Assembly: GCA_027575765.1 (NCBI GenBank)
Contig: JANBPT010001260.1
Coordinates: forward strand, 1-11,639
Reading direction: 5' to 3'
Source of the DNA: Tieghemiomyces parasiticus
Lineage: Eukaryota; Kickxellomycota; Dimargaritomycetes; Dimargaritales; Dimargaritaceae
DNA: 11,639 nt
Shown here: positions 1-8,426 of the stretch, in pieces
Numbering within the stretch: the stretch's first letter is position 1
Layout of the letters: the number at the start of each line of letters is the position of its first letter
Made by a program: the position numbers and the translations under genes
The notes under the pieces: model-generated
What the model was told of the DNA's origin: nothing
The model's input: only the letters and a program-made list of their open reading frames with translations
The model's database searches: none

Positions 1-861
1 ATGAGGCCGTTGCTTAGGACGGTCGCGGCATGAATTTGACCGGGACAATCGCCCCCTAAAGAACGGTAAATTTCCGTCTGGCTGGGCTTCTGCGTCACTT
101 GGCAGCTAAGCATGCCCTCCTCCTCTGCCCTCTATTCTCCCCCTGCACGCCTAATATCTCCAACCTGATCCCAAATGGAACAAGTAATCTAGCAGCCAGA
201 TTGACAGTTGCTCATCTGCATCCACTGATCGATGGCATTCGGTCGGGATAATCTAGTACTTAGGATGGATGCCGATCCTCGTCGGTCTATAGTACTCCCT
301 GCCAGCCAACAGCTTGGTTGGCTTAACTCTACTGTGGTTTCGGGTCTACTGCCTGTCCGTGTCTGCTCCAACTAAGTTGCCAGTGGACTGTATCGCCAGG
401 ATTGTCGGATCCCACTGGATGCTGGCAAGATGACCACTTTAGATCAGCCAAATGGGCGGGTCTAGGATATGCCACCATGCATTACCACCAAGTGAAATGG
501 CGGTAAACTCAAGCAGGTTGCTAAACATGAAGGAAAAAAGGAACCCAAAGAGAAAAAAGGGGTACATAGATGCCAGGTGCGCCGGCCACCGCCCCGGTAC
601 TAATGTTAACAGGTCGACAGCCCAATACTTAGACACTTTCGAGGGTGTACAGGACACCGTATGATCCACTTAATTTACATTGTCTAATTTCGCCCTGGCA
701 GTCAATGCCACAGCCGAGTCCGTTCCAAACCCGTACGTAGGGGCGCCTGCCCCTCCCTTAGCAACCCGAGCTGGCCTCGTATGGCTGCACCACCGCTGAC
801 ATTTAGTATTGGCAAGCCGCTGATCCGTGGACTGGTAAGCAGGGTACGCTGTAAGCACGGC
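1..861. other. Intergenic stretch without a recognisable gene
   Basis: No open reading frame here resembles a known family. The longest ATG-type frames are under 80 codons and lie on both strands, as expected by chance. There are ordinary small hairpins, for example a perfect 7-bp stem at 304-310/317-323 and an imperfect one at 377-386/412-428, both within chance expectation for a window this size. The part just above 862 probably belongs to the upstream promoter of the protease gene, but no specific factor site can be named with confidence. Confidence 0.6.
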
Positions 862-886
862 GTATAGATATTTATATATATATACG
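862..886 (+). promoter_or_regulatory. TATA-like AT-rich run upstream of the protease gene
   Basis: A 25-base run made almost only of A and T, containing alternating TATATATATA, stands out in GC-rich surroundings. It lies about 235 bases before the ATG at 1120. The DNA between is C/T-rich (891-960 and 1070-1119) and contains no ATG, which fits a promoter followed by a transcribed leader. The distance is long for a TATA box acting on a start just upstream of the ATG, so the leader would be about 200 nt, or the run may be a nucleosome-depleted element. Inferred from sequence only. Confidence 0.45.
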
Positions 887-1119
887 ACCGTAGCCTTGCC
901 TCGTACCGTGATCCCTACCCAACTCCCATCCTGCACCCTTTCTCTCACCTCTGGCCTAGCGTGAGCGGGCTTTCGACACCCGTGTCCACCTCCCGAAATT
1001 GCACTCCACAATTCTTGCCGCCACGACATCTGTGTTGGAAGGCACTCGCTCTGCCCCACGGTCAGCCAGAACCCTACCTCGCCTCACTCCTCTCACTCCC
1101 CACCGCCTCTACGGTCACC

Positions 1120-3840
1120 ATGTTCGCGCTGCTACGTCGCCTACCGGCCGGGCCCGTCCTGCTCCTTGCGCTCTGCGTCTTTTCTGCTTTAGGCCAGGAG
1201 GACACCGAGGCTGTCCCCTTCGACCTGGTCGAGACTAACATAATCATGTCCGATGCTTCCTATCTGGTGGAGTACACCGGTGAACCAGGGACCCCTGAGG
1301 GAGCCCAAGGTGCGCAGACCTTCTTCACCGAGATGGCTACCGCTCAGATCCCGTTCACAATCCGGTATAACTACACCACCCTGCTCAATGGCGCTGAGAT
1401 CCTTCTCGATCCGCAATACTATGGTGCCATCCGGCTGAAGGGTGGAGCCGGCACCATCAGCGCTGTGCGTGCCCGCCGTCGTGCCGTGACGAGCAATACG
1501 TCCATTGTCAGGGACGGGCAGGCACTACCCATGCTGCAGCACAAGTACACGGGGGTCGACCAGGTGCATGCCGCGGGGAAGTATACCGGGGCTGGAGTCA
1601 AGGTCGGCATCATCGACACGGGTCTCGACCACCGTCATCCGGCCTTCGGCAGCTGTTACAAGGCCGCCGGCTGCCGGGTCGCATACGGCTACGATTTCGC
1701 AGGGGATGCTTACAACGGCACTAACCTACCGGTACCGGACGACGATCCCCTCGACACTTGCAATGGCCACGGCACCCATGTGGCCGGGATCCTGGCTGGT
1801 GACGACGGGGTGTTCCAAGGCGTGGCCCCTAAAGCCACGATTGGTGCCTACCGGATTTTCGGCTGTGAAGGATATGCGACCGAATCAATCATTATCCAAG
1901 CTCTTGAGCGTGCGTACACTGACGGGATGAACGTAATCAACATGTCATTAAGTTTAGATGGTACCTGGGATGACCACTTGTATACGGGAATTGGCAACCG
2001 CCTCGTCCAGAAGGGCGTGATGGTAGTCGCTGGGGCGGGAAACGCCGGCTCTGGCGGTCTGGGATTGCTCGGAGCACCGGCCGGGACATCCGGGGTTATT
2101 GCGGTAGCTAGCGCGATTCTTCCAGAGCTGTACGGCCTAGCTTTCAACGTGACGTACCCGTCAACCGACGGCACCAATACCACGCTCACGATGATGCGGT
2201 CCGAGGTCGTGGAGTCGTTCATTGGGACGAATGTGACTGATGTCCCGCTTGTGCGTGGACTTAACGCCAACGGTACTGACTTTATGTGTAGTCCCATCGT
2301 CAACGACGTCAGGGGCAAGGTCGTATTGATGCAATCCGATGACTGCTACTATTCGGATGCCGCCAAACTAGCGCTGGAGGCGGGGGCGTCGTTCTTGATT
2401 GTTTACTATACAAAGGACAGTCTTATTACTGGTATAACGTACTTCGAGGAAGTGAACCTACCGTCCATGGTGATCACCCTGGGTGACGGTGAGCGCCTCC
2501 TGGGGATCCTGAATTCTACAGCTGCTGGCAGCGTCCTGTTCAGCCTCGGCGCTGAGAGGGGTGCCTTCCAGTATCCGTTTACCTCGGGCATTGACTACTA
2601 CTCCTCCTGGGGTCCGACTGCGCACGCTCTGATGAAGCCCGATGTCACCGCCCCCGGCGGCGAGATCTACTCGACCTATCCGCTGGATATGGGTGGATAC
2701 ATGTCAATGTCGGGCACATCCATGGCCACTCCCTACGCCGCCGGCGTGGTCGCCCTCCTCATCGAGAGCGGCATGAGTGTCGCCTCGGGTCAAGTCTACT
2801 CTGCCCTGGTCCACACCGCGACCCCGTACCTTGACCCGGACACCGGCCTACCTGTCCCACCGGTCCTACAAGGCACGGGACTCCTGAACGCCACGGCCGC
2901 GCTGCTGGCGACCATGCAGCCCAGCGTGCGCAGCTTTAGCTTCAAGCACCTCGACGACGCACTGCCGGCCTTCAAGAGCCCCGACTGTTTAGACTGGACC
3001 GTGACCCACAACGGCCCCTCGTCGGGCGACTACCGGGTCGAATACATTCCGGCACTGTCGGCCCTCGCCTTTGACGCCAACGGCACCGCCGCCAATCCGC
3101 CCGACATGACCGACACCTACCTCCCCATGGGTTCCGTCACCCCGGCCACTTTTAGTGGCAGCAGCGCCAACGCCTCTACGAGCTTCAAGCTGGCCTTCGA
3201 TCGCCAGGCGCTGGCCTCCAACGACTTAATGGTCTACAACGGGTACGTCCGATTCTTCCCCGCTTCGGGTTCGGGCCTCAACTATACCATCAGTGCCGGC
3301 GGCCTCAACTTCCCTAGCTCCAAGATACCCATCCTACCCCCGCCGGATCAGGGCCTGCCGTGCCTGGTGGATGCCGCCACGGGCCTATGCATCGACGCCG
3401 GCAAGTCCTTTACGATGCTGGGCAATGACACGCCCGCCTTCGCCCTGTCCCTGCAGGCCCCCGTGTATCGTATTACGCTCCAGGTCACCCAGATGGCGGG
3501 CGGTGGGCCCTCTCCTTCGGGGGCGAATAACGCCACCACGCCTACCAGTGAATCCGCGAGTCTACCGAGCCCCTCCTCATCGACCACCGGCCAGGACTTC
3601 TTCCTGCCGGAACACGATACGAGGTTTCTATCAAAGAATGATCCCCAGGGATACTATCCTTACTATACCTACGTGTGGGACGGCAGGGTCCTCGGCACCG
3701 CGAGCCCTCGACCGGTACCCGCAGTTGCGGGCGACTACGCCTTCAAACTGTCCTTCTACCGCATGTCGCTGGACGAAACGCCCCTCGAATGGATCTCACC
3801 CGGCTTCACCATTCAGCCCGTGGTTACGACAAGCTCCTAG
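1120..3840 (+). CDS. Secreted subtilisin-like serine protease (S8 family, PA-domain type)
   Basis: This 906-residue secreted endopeptidase has a complete subtilase active site. In order: signal peptide (about 1-25, cleavage likely ALG|QE), an I9-type inhibitory propeptide (about 30-118) ending at basic RARRR (117-121), then the catalytic domain (about 140-596) with Asp166 in IIDTG, His217 in NGHGTHVAG, oxyanion Asn308 in GAGN and Ser534 in SGTSMATP. A protease-associated (PA) domain (about 360-475) is inserted between Asn308 and Ser534. After about 600 come fibronectin-III-like regions and a Ser/Thr/Pro-rich linker (about 794-826). The protein carries 15 N-glycosylation sequons, consistent with secretion, and has no hydrophobic C-terminal GPI signal. 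The start at 1120 is the first in-frame ATG, with A at -3 and a signal peptide directly after it; the open frame runs up to 961 but without an ATG. No intron is needed. Known family members degrade proteins outside the cell and autoprocess their propeptide. The substrate here is unknown; a nutritional or parasitic role is inference. It has no related neighbour. Confidence 0.95.
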   Translation: MFALLRRLPAGPVLLLALCVFSALGQEDTEAVPFDLVETNIIMSDASYLVEYTGEPGTPEGAQGAQTFFTEMATAQIPFTIRYNYTTLLNGAEILLDPQYYGAIRLKGGAGTISAVRARRRAVTSNTSIVRDGQALPMLQHKYTGVDQVHAAGKYTGAGVKVGIIDTGLDHRHPAFGSCYKAAGCRVAYGYDFAGDAYNGTNLPVPDDDPLDTCNGHGTHVAGILAGDDGVFQGVAPKATIGAYRIFGCEGYATESIIIQALERAYTDGMNVINMSLSLDGTWDDHLYTGIGNRLVQKGVMVVAGAGNAGSGGLGLLGAPAGTSGVIAVASAILPELYGLAFNVTYPSTDGTNTTLTMMRSEVVESFIGTNVTDVPLVRGLNANGTDFMCSPIVNDVRGKVVLMQSDDCYYSDAAKLALEAGASFLIVYYTKDSLITGITYFEEVNLPSMVITLGDGERLLGILNSTAAGSVLFSLGAERGAFQYPFTSGIDYYSSWGPTAHALMKPDVTAPGGEIYSTYPLDMGGYMSMSGTSMATPYAAGVVALLIESGMSVASGQVYSALVHTATPYLDPDTGLPVPPVLQGTGLLNATAALLATMQPSVRSFSFKHLDDALPAFKSPDCLDWTVTHNGPSSGDYRVEYIPALSALAFDANGTAANPPDMTDTYLPMGSVTPATFSGSSANASTSFKLAFDRQALASNDLMVYNGYVRFFPASGSGLNYTISAGGLNFPSSKIPILPPPDQGLPCLVDAATGLCIDAGKSFTMLGNDTPAFALSLQAPVYRITLQVTQMAGGGPSPSGANNATTPTSESASLPSPSSSTTGQDFFLPEHDTRFLSKNDPQGYYPYYTYVWDGRVLGTASPRPVPAVAGDYAFKLSFYRMSLDETPLEWISPGFTIQPVVTTSS

Positions 3841-6480
3841 ATGTCCCATGGGAACCACGGTGCTGAGTGCCATCTTTTTATTTACTACCATTGCTCACAT
3901 CATACCTCATTACTATAGACTGTAGTTCACAATATAGCCTCACTAGATATTACAAGTGCCAATCAACAGGGTAGGGGATGCCTGCTACAGCATAGTGTGT
4001 AATTATTCAAAGTCCAAACAGTCGAGAATGTTATTACGGGGTACAACAGGAGTCATGGAATAAACCTCGACTAATTCCCAGGGCCTTGTCGCGGCGCCTG
4101 TACCTCCTATATCCGTTGTTCTCACGGAGTTAACCTCTCATCACCTCTTCATTCTGTTTGTGGGCTTAGTTCGTAATGTTATTTATGCGTTACCTGTTGG
4201 GCACCTTTACTCGTCCAACCGACTGTCATCCGAGCAATACCCTTAGCTTCGATTATGGCCTTATATTCCGTGTTGGCTGTATTCCTACGGCCTTGGCCAA
4301 CTGCCGAGTATCGTAGCGAAGCCACGGGCAGAGCCAACCAGCTGACATGAGATTTTTGGTAAGCAACCGAATTAGTCGATAGTAGGCGTATAATCGGAGC
4401 ACCTTCCGCTCAGCTAACCCTCCCTCCACACGAAGTTTGGGACCCACTAAAAAGGCTGGCTCATCTTTCCCTCCCCCCTCTATCACTTCCTGCTATTTAT
4501 CGCCCTTCATGCTCACTTTATCATTTTTTGCCGAAGGGCCGACCATTGATCGGAGGTCTGCGATAAAGGGGATGGCTATAGATAATCGGTGGGATGTGGA
4601 TCCAGTCAACAAGAGAAGGTGAAAGGTAACGATCGGCAGACTCCAATACCGCGACCATTGATCAAAGCCCTATTAGCTAATACTGTCGACCAGTCGAAGG
4701 TCGCACAGGTGAGCAAACCAGGGTGAAGTGGCAAGGGACTAGAAAATATTCACTATGGCCCGGCAATACGGGCGGCAAGTCACTGGTGCAGGGCCGATTT
4801 CGGCTTCGCAAGGCCTGAAATAATAGGATGGATATGGGGCATCCTTCCGATTCGCAATTCTCTGCTATGACTGGCGACATTACTAGCAATGGCGTCGTAC
4901 TCACCGATGCGAACGAGCCGATGTCATTGGCTCAGATTTCAGTCGGGCAGACCAAAGTTTTAGCCATGCGAGAGGTCTGTCGGCTTGGATATGGTGAATT
5001 TGATACCACTAGATCGGGGTTGTTGAGTCGCTTGTCATTATTTTTTTTTATTTGCAGCATTATGGAAACGAAACAGACTGTGGCACTTTGGTTACAGACA
5101 AAGGTGTGAGCGCCGTTTATTACGTCGATCAAGGCGGAATAGCGTTGATGATTTATTGGGAGTAGCATCACCTTAGAACGCCTTGATGAAGATTTCGAGT
5201 TGAGCGCAAAAGCTGGTAAGCTAGAAGCCCAAAAGACGTGTACGCGTACAGCATGGTTTATGACGACAGGGGTCATGGCTGGGAACTCCTGAGGGCCGCT
5301 GGGAGAGGAGTCGCGGAAATTGGAAGGTCATGTCCATGCACCGTGCGAAAGTACCCAGCCTGCTTTGCAACATTTGACCACCCGGCTGCTTTGCACCGCT
5401 TCTGCCGAACGAGCCGAACAAACGGACTGGGGGGGGGATGTGGGTATAGCACATAATCAGAGACTCTCTAGCTCGGACGTAACACGCTACCGATCGCCGG
5501 TTTAGCCAGACACACTTCGCGGATCGTCAATCTCACCGGATGACTGCAGACGTGCTCTCGAGCATGGGGCTGCGCCGTACGGATGGAGTGTTGCCATGGG
5601 CTTACTGCTGTATGAAGGCTAGTGTAAGTCTAGTCGCCACGAGGTAGAATTATGAGCCGGGCGGAGATGGACGTCATAGTCACGTAGCCGAGCAGCTAAG
5701 GCCCCCACTTCTGAAGGACATGCTGGTCACCGAAGTGGTGGCGGCGCCACCGGATCACGGTCCCAGTACCTATGGCCAAGCAGCATTGTTTGCAGATGGA
5801 TGCACTGGGGAAGCACCTCCCCTCCCGGTGCCTGTTGACACCACATAGGCGCCCCTGGCTTTCACCACTACTCGGTTCGCCGACTGTCAGGATAGGCGGG
5901 CTAGGCTTGCTCACACGAACCTTCCTCCCCAGGCCCTCCGCCTAAAGTAAGGCGGTGCTGTGTAATTAGAGTTACCACATATTGGTCAGAACCAACGGAC
6001 CGGCCCGTATATATATTTAGGGTCGACACCCAGCCGATCCAATGATCCATGAACGGAAAGACGGCCCAATCCGCACTGATTGCCCTAGTCGCCTTTTTGA
6101 CCAGGGTTACTTTGCTGCTCTCTTCATACACCTATTCACCCGCACCTGGTGACCCCGATACAATGCCCTCTTTGGCTCCGCAGGGTGCTGGGCTCCCATT
6201 TGGAACCGAATTTTTCCATTATTTCCTCTTCACTCCAGCTCCCCGCGTGACGTTTATGTTATTTTTAATGTACCCTTCAAGAACACCAGCAACCGAGCCG
6301 GTTAGGTTGGGACAGGAGTGTCCAACCCACCCCGCTAAGGTAGACCCCCCACGTTGTGTGGAGGGCGCACTCTACGATATGGCAGCCCGCATACCACGGG
6401 GCCTAATCCACCGCCACCGATGTGGGTTTCGCGGAGATAAACGCGGTGGATCGGATTGTGCCGAACCGCAGTAAGGGGGA
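3841..6480. other. Intergenic region of moderate GC, no supported gene
   Basis: After the protease 3' UTR this 2.6-kb stretch contains only short frames (under 145 codons) on both strands with no codon bias and no recognised domain. It holds a T9 tract (5041-5049), a G9 tract (5429-5437), an AT-rich alternating TATA run (6008-6019) and small hairpins: CCGCCT/AGGCGG at 5938-5955, a 7-bp stem at 5705-5711/5732-5738, and a stem with a single bulge at 6305-6327. No terminal repeats, target-site duplications or transposase motifs were found. It may hold decayed mobile-element sequence or untranslated RNA, but nothing in the sequence shows it. Confidence 0.55.
4059..4064 (+). terminator. Candidate polyadenylation signal of the protease gene
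   Basis: A canonical AATAAA hexamer lies 219 bases after the protease stop codon, in AT-richer DNA. The spacing is plausible for a fungal 3' UTR. The hexamer is common by chance and fungi often use degenerate signals, so the assignment is tentative. Confidence 0.4.
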
Positions 6481-6601
6481 GGGGAGGCGGGCCTGAGGCA
6501 GGGAGGAGCCAGGTGTGCCCCTAGGCCATGTGACATCAACAGCCAATCTACCATCCTTCGCCCGGCAACGTCCGCGTGCTGGCTGCCGTAACGCGCCAAG
6601 T

Positions 6602-6644
6602 AAGGCCTGGGGTCGGCTAATGCCATTGCTAGGTCCCAGGCCTT
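6602..6644 (+). repeat. 10-bp perfect inverted repeat (hairpin)
   Basis: AAGGCCTGGG (6602-6611) is exactly complementary to CCCAGGCCTT (6635-6644), with 23 bases between. In RNA the stem can continue by three more pairs, two of them G-U (6612-6614 with 6632-6634), leaving a 17-nt loop. The last two T of the right arm run into a TTTT. No gene spans it convincingly. Its role is unknown: it could be a structural element of a non-coding RNA or a chance repeat in GC-rich DNA. Confidence 0.5.
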
Positions 6645-6875
6645 TTGCTCAGCCTGCCCGCCAACCGCCGCCGGTGCACTGTCCCCCTGTCTTAGCCAAG
6701 CGCCACGATCCCATTCTCCCTCTGCTGCTGTCTCTACTCCCACATCTTCCTTCACCCCTGCCGGCCGAATTCGGGATATCCCTGGACAAGGTCATCTGCG
6801 GGGCCTTGGTCCTTCCAACCAGCAGCGCCTCTGTCCCTGGCCCAAGGGTTCCCATCGGCCTAGCCGCCTTTGCTG

Positions 6876-6888
6876 TTTTTTTTTTTTT
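6876..6888 (+). repeat. T13 homopolymer tract
   Basis: Thirteen consecutive T in otherwise C-rich DNA. Poly(dT) tracts are common nucleosome-excluding promoter elements in fungi, and a T run can also end RNA polymerase III transcription. No pol III gene (A and B boxes) was seen upstream. The tract sits in a pyrimidine-rich stretch (about 6700-7030) that resembles the leader of the BTG gene, but no gene follows. Confidence 0.7.
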
Positions 6889-6952
6889 CGTTCTCTAAGT
6901 CTCCTCCTCACCTCCCCCCATCGCCGCTGAGTGCCCAGGTAAACAATCCAGC

Positions 6953-6964
6953 CACACACACACA
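6953..6964 (+). repeat. (CA)6 microsatellite
   Basis: Six CA units followed by CCCTG. A second (CA)6 occurs upstream of the BTG TATA box, so short CA arrays may be a recurrent part of promoter-like pyrimidine-rich DNA in this genome. Simple slippage is the default explanation. Confidence 0.7.
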
Positions 6965-7486
6965 CCCTGTCGCTGGCCCCTCGCCTCCATCGTATTCTTT
7001 CCCCTTTCACCCTTGCTTGCGGGCTGGTTGGTCACCGGGTGGATGTCCAGTTGCCGCTCAAGCTTCACCACCCACCAGCCTGCTGTTGGGGATAATTACT
7101 TTATCGGCCGCCTTCCTTCTCCTCTGCCGCAAACGGCCCGGATTTACTCCCCCAGCCCGCACGAGCCTTCCTTTTCGGGGCACCCGGCGCTGCAATTGGC
7201 AGAGGCGACGCTACCACAGATGTGCACCTGCTCGTCACCCTGACGTTCGCCAGCATGGTGAATAGGAGGATGGTTCGGTACAGGCGCTTCTTACCAAAAC
7301 GGGCACCTGTCAAGCGGTTAAGCCGCCAAATATCTCCCCAGACAGACATACCGGTTTGGCCCCGCCCGACTGAAGGCTGCACTTCACTTTTGATACTGGG
7401 CAACCGTCCTGTGGCAAGCAGTTGGGGCCAACCCGGACCGGCCGAGTTCAATGGGCCGGGGAATGGCTGGCCCGACTGCTGTCCCG

Positions 7487-7631
7487 CCGGCGACGGTGTA
7501 ACCTACGGATCTCTCTTTGTCCACGTACACAATGCCTCTTCTACCGCCGGCATTGTGTGTAGAAGAATGGGCGCATCGGCGGGGTGCAAGTGCCGACCCG
7601 CCCAGTTACAACTTCGTCTCTACCGTGCCGG
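7487..7631 (+). ncRNA. Candidate structured RNA domain around the interleaved repeat
   Basis: This is a hypothesis built only from pairing. The stem 7487-7496 with 7623-7631 gives nine Watson-Crick pairs and one bulged G (7492). Just inside it TGTAAC (7497-7502) matches GTTACA (7605-7610). Enclosed are the interleaved repeat at 7527-7566 and a hairpin, TCGGC 7576-7580 with GCCGA 7592-7596, which competes with a 6-bp GGCGGG/CCCGCC alternative (7578-7583/7597-7602). Together this resembles a multi-helix RNA. It does not match conserved cores I can recall for RNase P, SRP, U3, spliceosomal or telomerase RNA. High GC makes the shorter stems cheap by chance, so only the central element is clearly non-random. 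The strand is undetermined; + is shown by convention. Confidence 0.25.
7527..7566 (+). repeat. Interleaved inverted repeats, A-B-A'-B' (pseudoknot or switch geometry)
   Basis: Arm A ACACAATGCC (7527-7536) is followed without gap by arm B TCTTCTAC (7537-7544). After the four bases CGCC come the exact complements: A' GGCATTGTGT (7549-7558) and directly B' GTAGAAGA (7559-7566). All 18 pairs are perfect. The order A-B-A'-B' is that of an H-type pseudoknot, not of a simple palindrome. Because A abuts B and A' abuts B', both stems cannot form in full together. A shortened pseudoknot or two mutually exclusive hairpins (10 bp with a 12-base loop, or 8 bp with a 14-base loop) are possible. No protein-coding frame across it is convincing. 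Function unknown. Confidence 0.85.
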
Positions 7632-7754
7632 TCGGCAATAGGGCCGGCCACAGTCGAGGTCGCTCTCCCAGCATTGATTTTCCATCTTTAGCTCCTGCTA
7701 ACGCTCGATGGCTCCAGGCACCACACACCCCTCAATGGCTGTACGATCGAGGGA

Positions 7755-7763
7755 GGGGGGGGG
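7755..7763 (+). repeat. G9 tract
   Basis: Nine consecutive G in purine-rich DNA (GGGA precedes it). It is one of several long G or C homopolymers in the non-coding parts of the window (also 5429-5437, 8416-8426, 10894-10904, 11307-11318). No associated gene was recognised. Confidence 0.7.
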
Positions 7764-8111
7764 CGAAGTGCCGTGTACAAGAAGGGAGAGGTCCTGCGCA
7801 CACTAAGATGATCACCTCCCCCCGAAGACGCAGAAAGCCCTAAGGCCAGTCACACAAATGCAGAGGGTGTAGTCGGCTGGCCCAACCCCCCGCCAGTCGT
7901 GTGGACTCTCCCGAAACCACCAGCGGAACAGCCCAACGAAAAATGATTGGGCCGGTGCCAAATCCGGAAGGTGTGGAAGGAAGGACTTGCCCGAACATGG
8001 GTCAGGTGACCACGGCCGGGCGGACGGAGGCGGGGGAGCAGTATAGATGACCCTTAAACGGGCCGGATAGGCGGGCGTATTTCGCCAACAGAAACACCCC
8101 ACCCCACTCCA

Positions 8112-8140
8112 CACATATATCCACGAGAGGTGTATATGTG
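8112..8140 (+). repeat. Inverted repeat with AT-rich stem
   Basis: CACATATA (8112-8119) pairs with TATATGTG (8133-8140). Inside, after a 2-base bulge, CAC (8122-8124) pairs with GTG (8130-8132) around a 5-base GAGAG loop. The AT-rich stem contrasts with the GC-rich surroundings. It could be a small hairpin in an RNA, a cruciform-prone site or chance; there is no neighbouring gene to relate it to. Confidence 0.5.
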
Positions 8141-8415
8141 GGCAGGGGGTCTATGGCGAATGACAGTGGGCTAGGAGTGAAACCTGGCCATTCGGCCAAC
8201 CTTTCCCGTGCGTAACCAACACGATTTCTATCGCTTGTTTGCCCTCGACTCGGCACTGCCCAAGGTAGAAATGATCTTTAGGCAGGGTTTGGCAACCGGC
8301 GGCGGTGCTCGGGGGACGGCACCAGCTTGCCCCCATTCGCCACCACTCCCTCATACACTCTACCAATGCATCGCCGTCACATAGACGACGCCGCGCACGC
8401 ATACCCCGCCGAGCT

Positions 8416-8426
8416 GGGGGGGGGGG
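8416..8426 (+). repeat. G11 tract
   Basis: Eleven consecutive G, followed by CTCTG. It could form G-quadruplex or i-motif type structures, or simply be a slippage-prone mononucleotide repeat. It lies about 600 bases above the pyrimidine-rich BTG promoter region, with no gene across it. Confidence 0.7.

Noticed and set aside
961..1119. In-frame extension of the protease ORF upstream of the chosen start.
   Set aside because: It starts at GTG, has no ATG, and would bury the clear signal peptide that follows the ATG at 1120.
4200..4350. Minus-strand stretch with a TEYKAIIEA-like peptide, vaguely similar to a retroelement RNase H motif.
   Set aside because: The similarity covers only about a dozen residues, no other RNase H catalytic motif or long frame surrounds it, and a stop follows shortly. 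Chance is sufficient.
4540..4663. 12-base direct repeat CGACCATTGATC at 4540-4551 and 4652-4663, considered as a target-site duplication or terminal repeat.
   Set aside because: No further similarity extends from either copy, no mobile-element gene lies between, and a 12-base match is within chance for the whole window.
5041..5055. T-rich stretch ending in TTTGCAG, which looks like the 3' end of an intron.
   Set aside because: The sequence after it does not continue a recognisable protein and no matching exon or donor is evident.
6049..6474. 141-codon ATG-started ORF with a hydrophobic N-terminal stretch, about 30 bases below a TATA-like run; a possible small secreted protein.
   Set aside because: The leader would be almost absent, codon third positions show no bias like that of the two real genes, the C-terminal half is Arg/Pro-rich noise, and an ORF of this length is expected by chance in a window this size.
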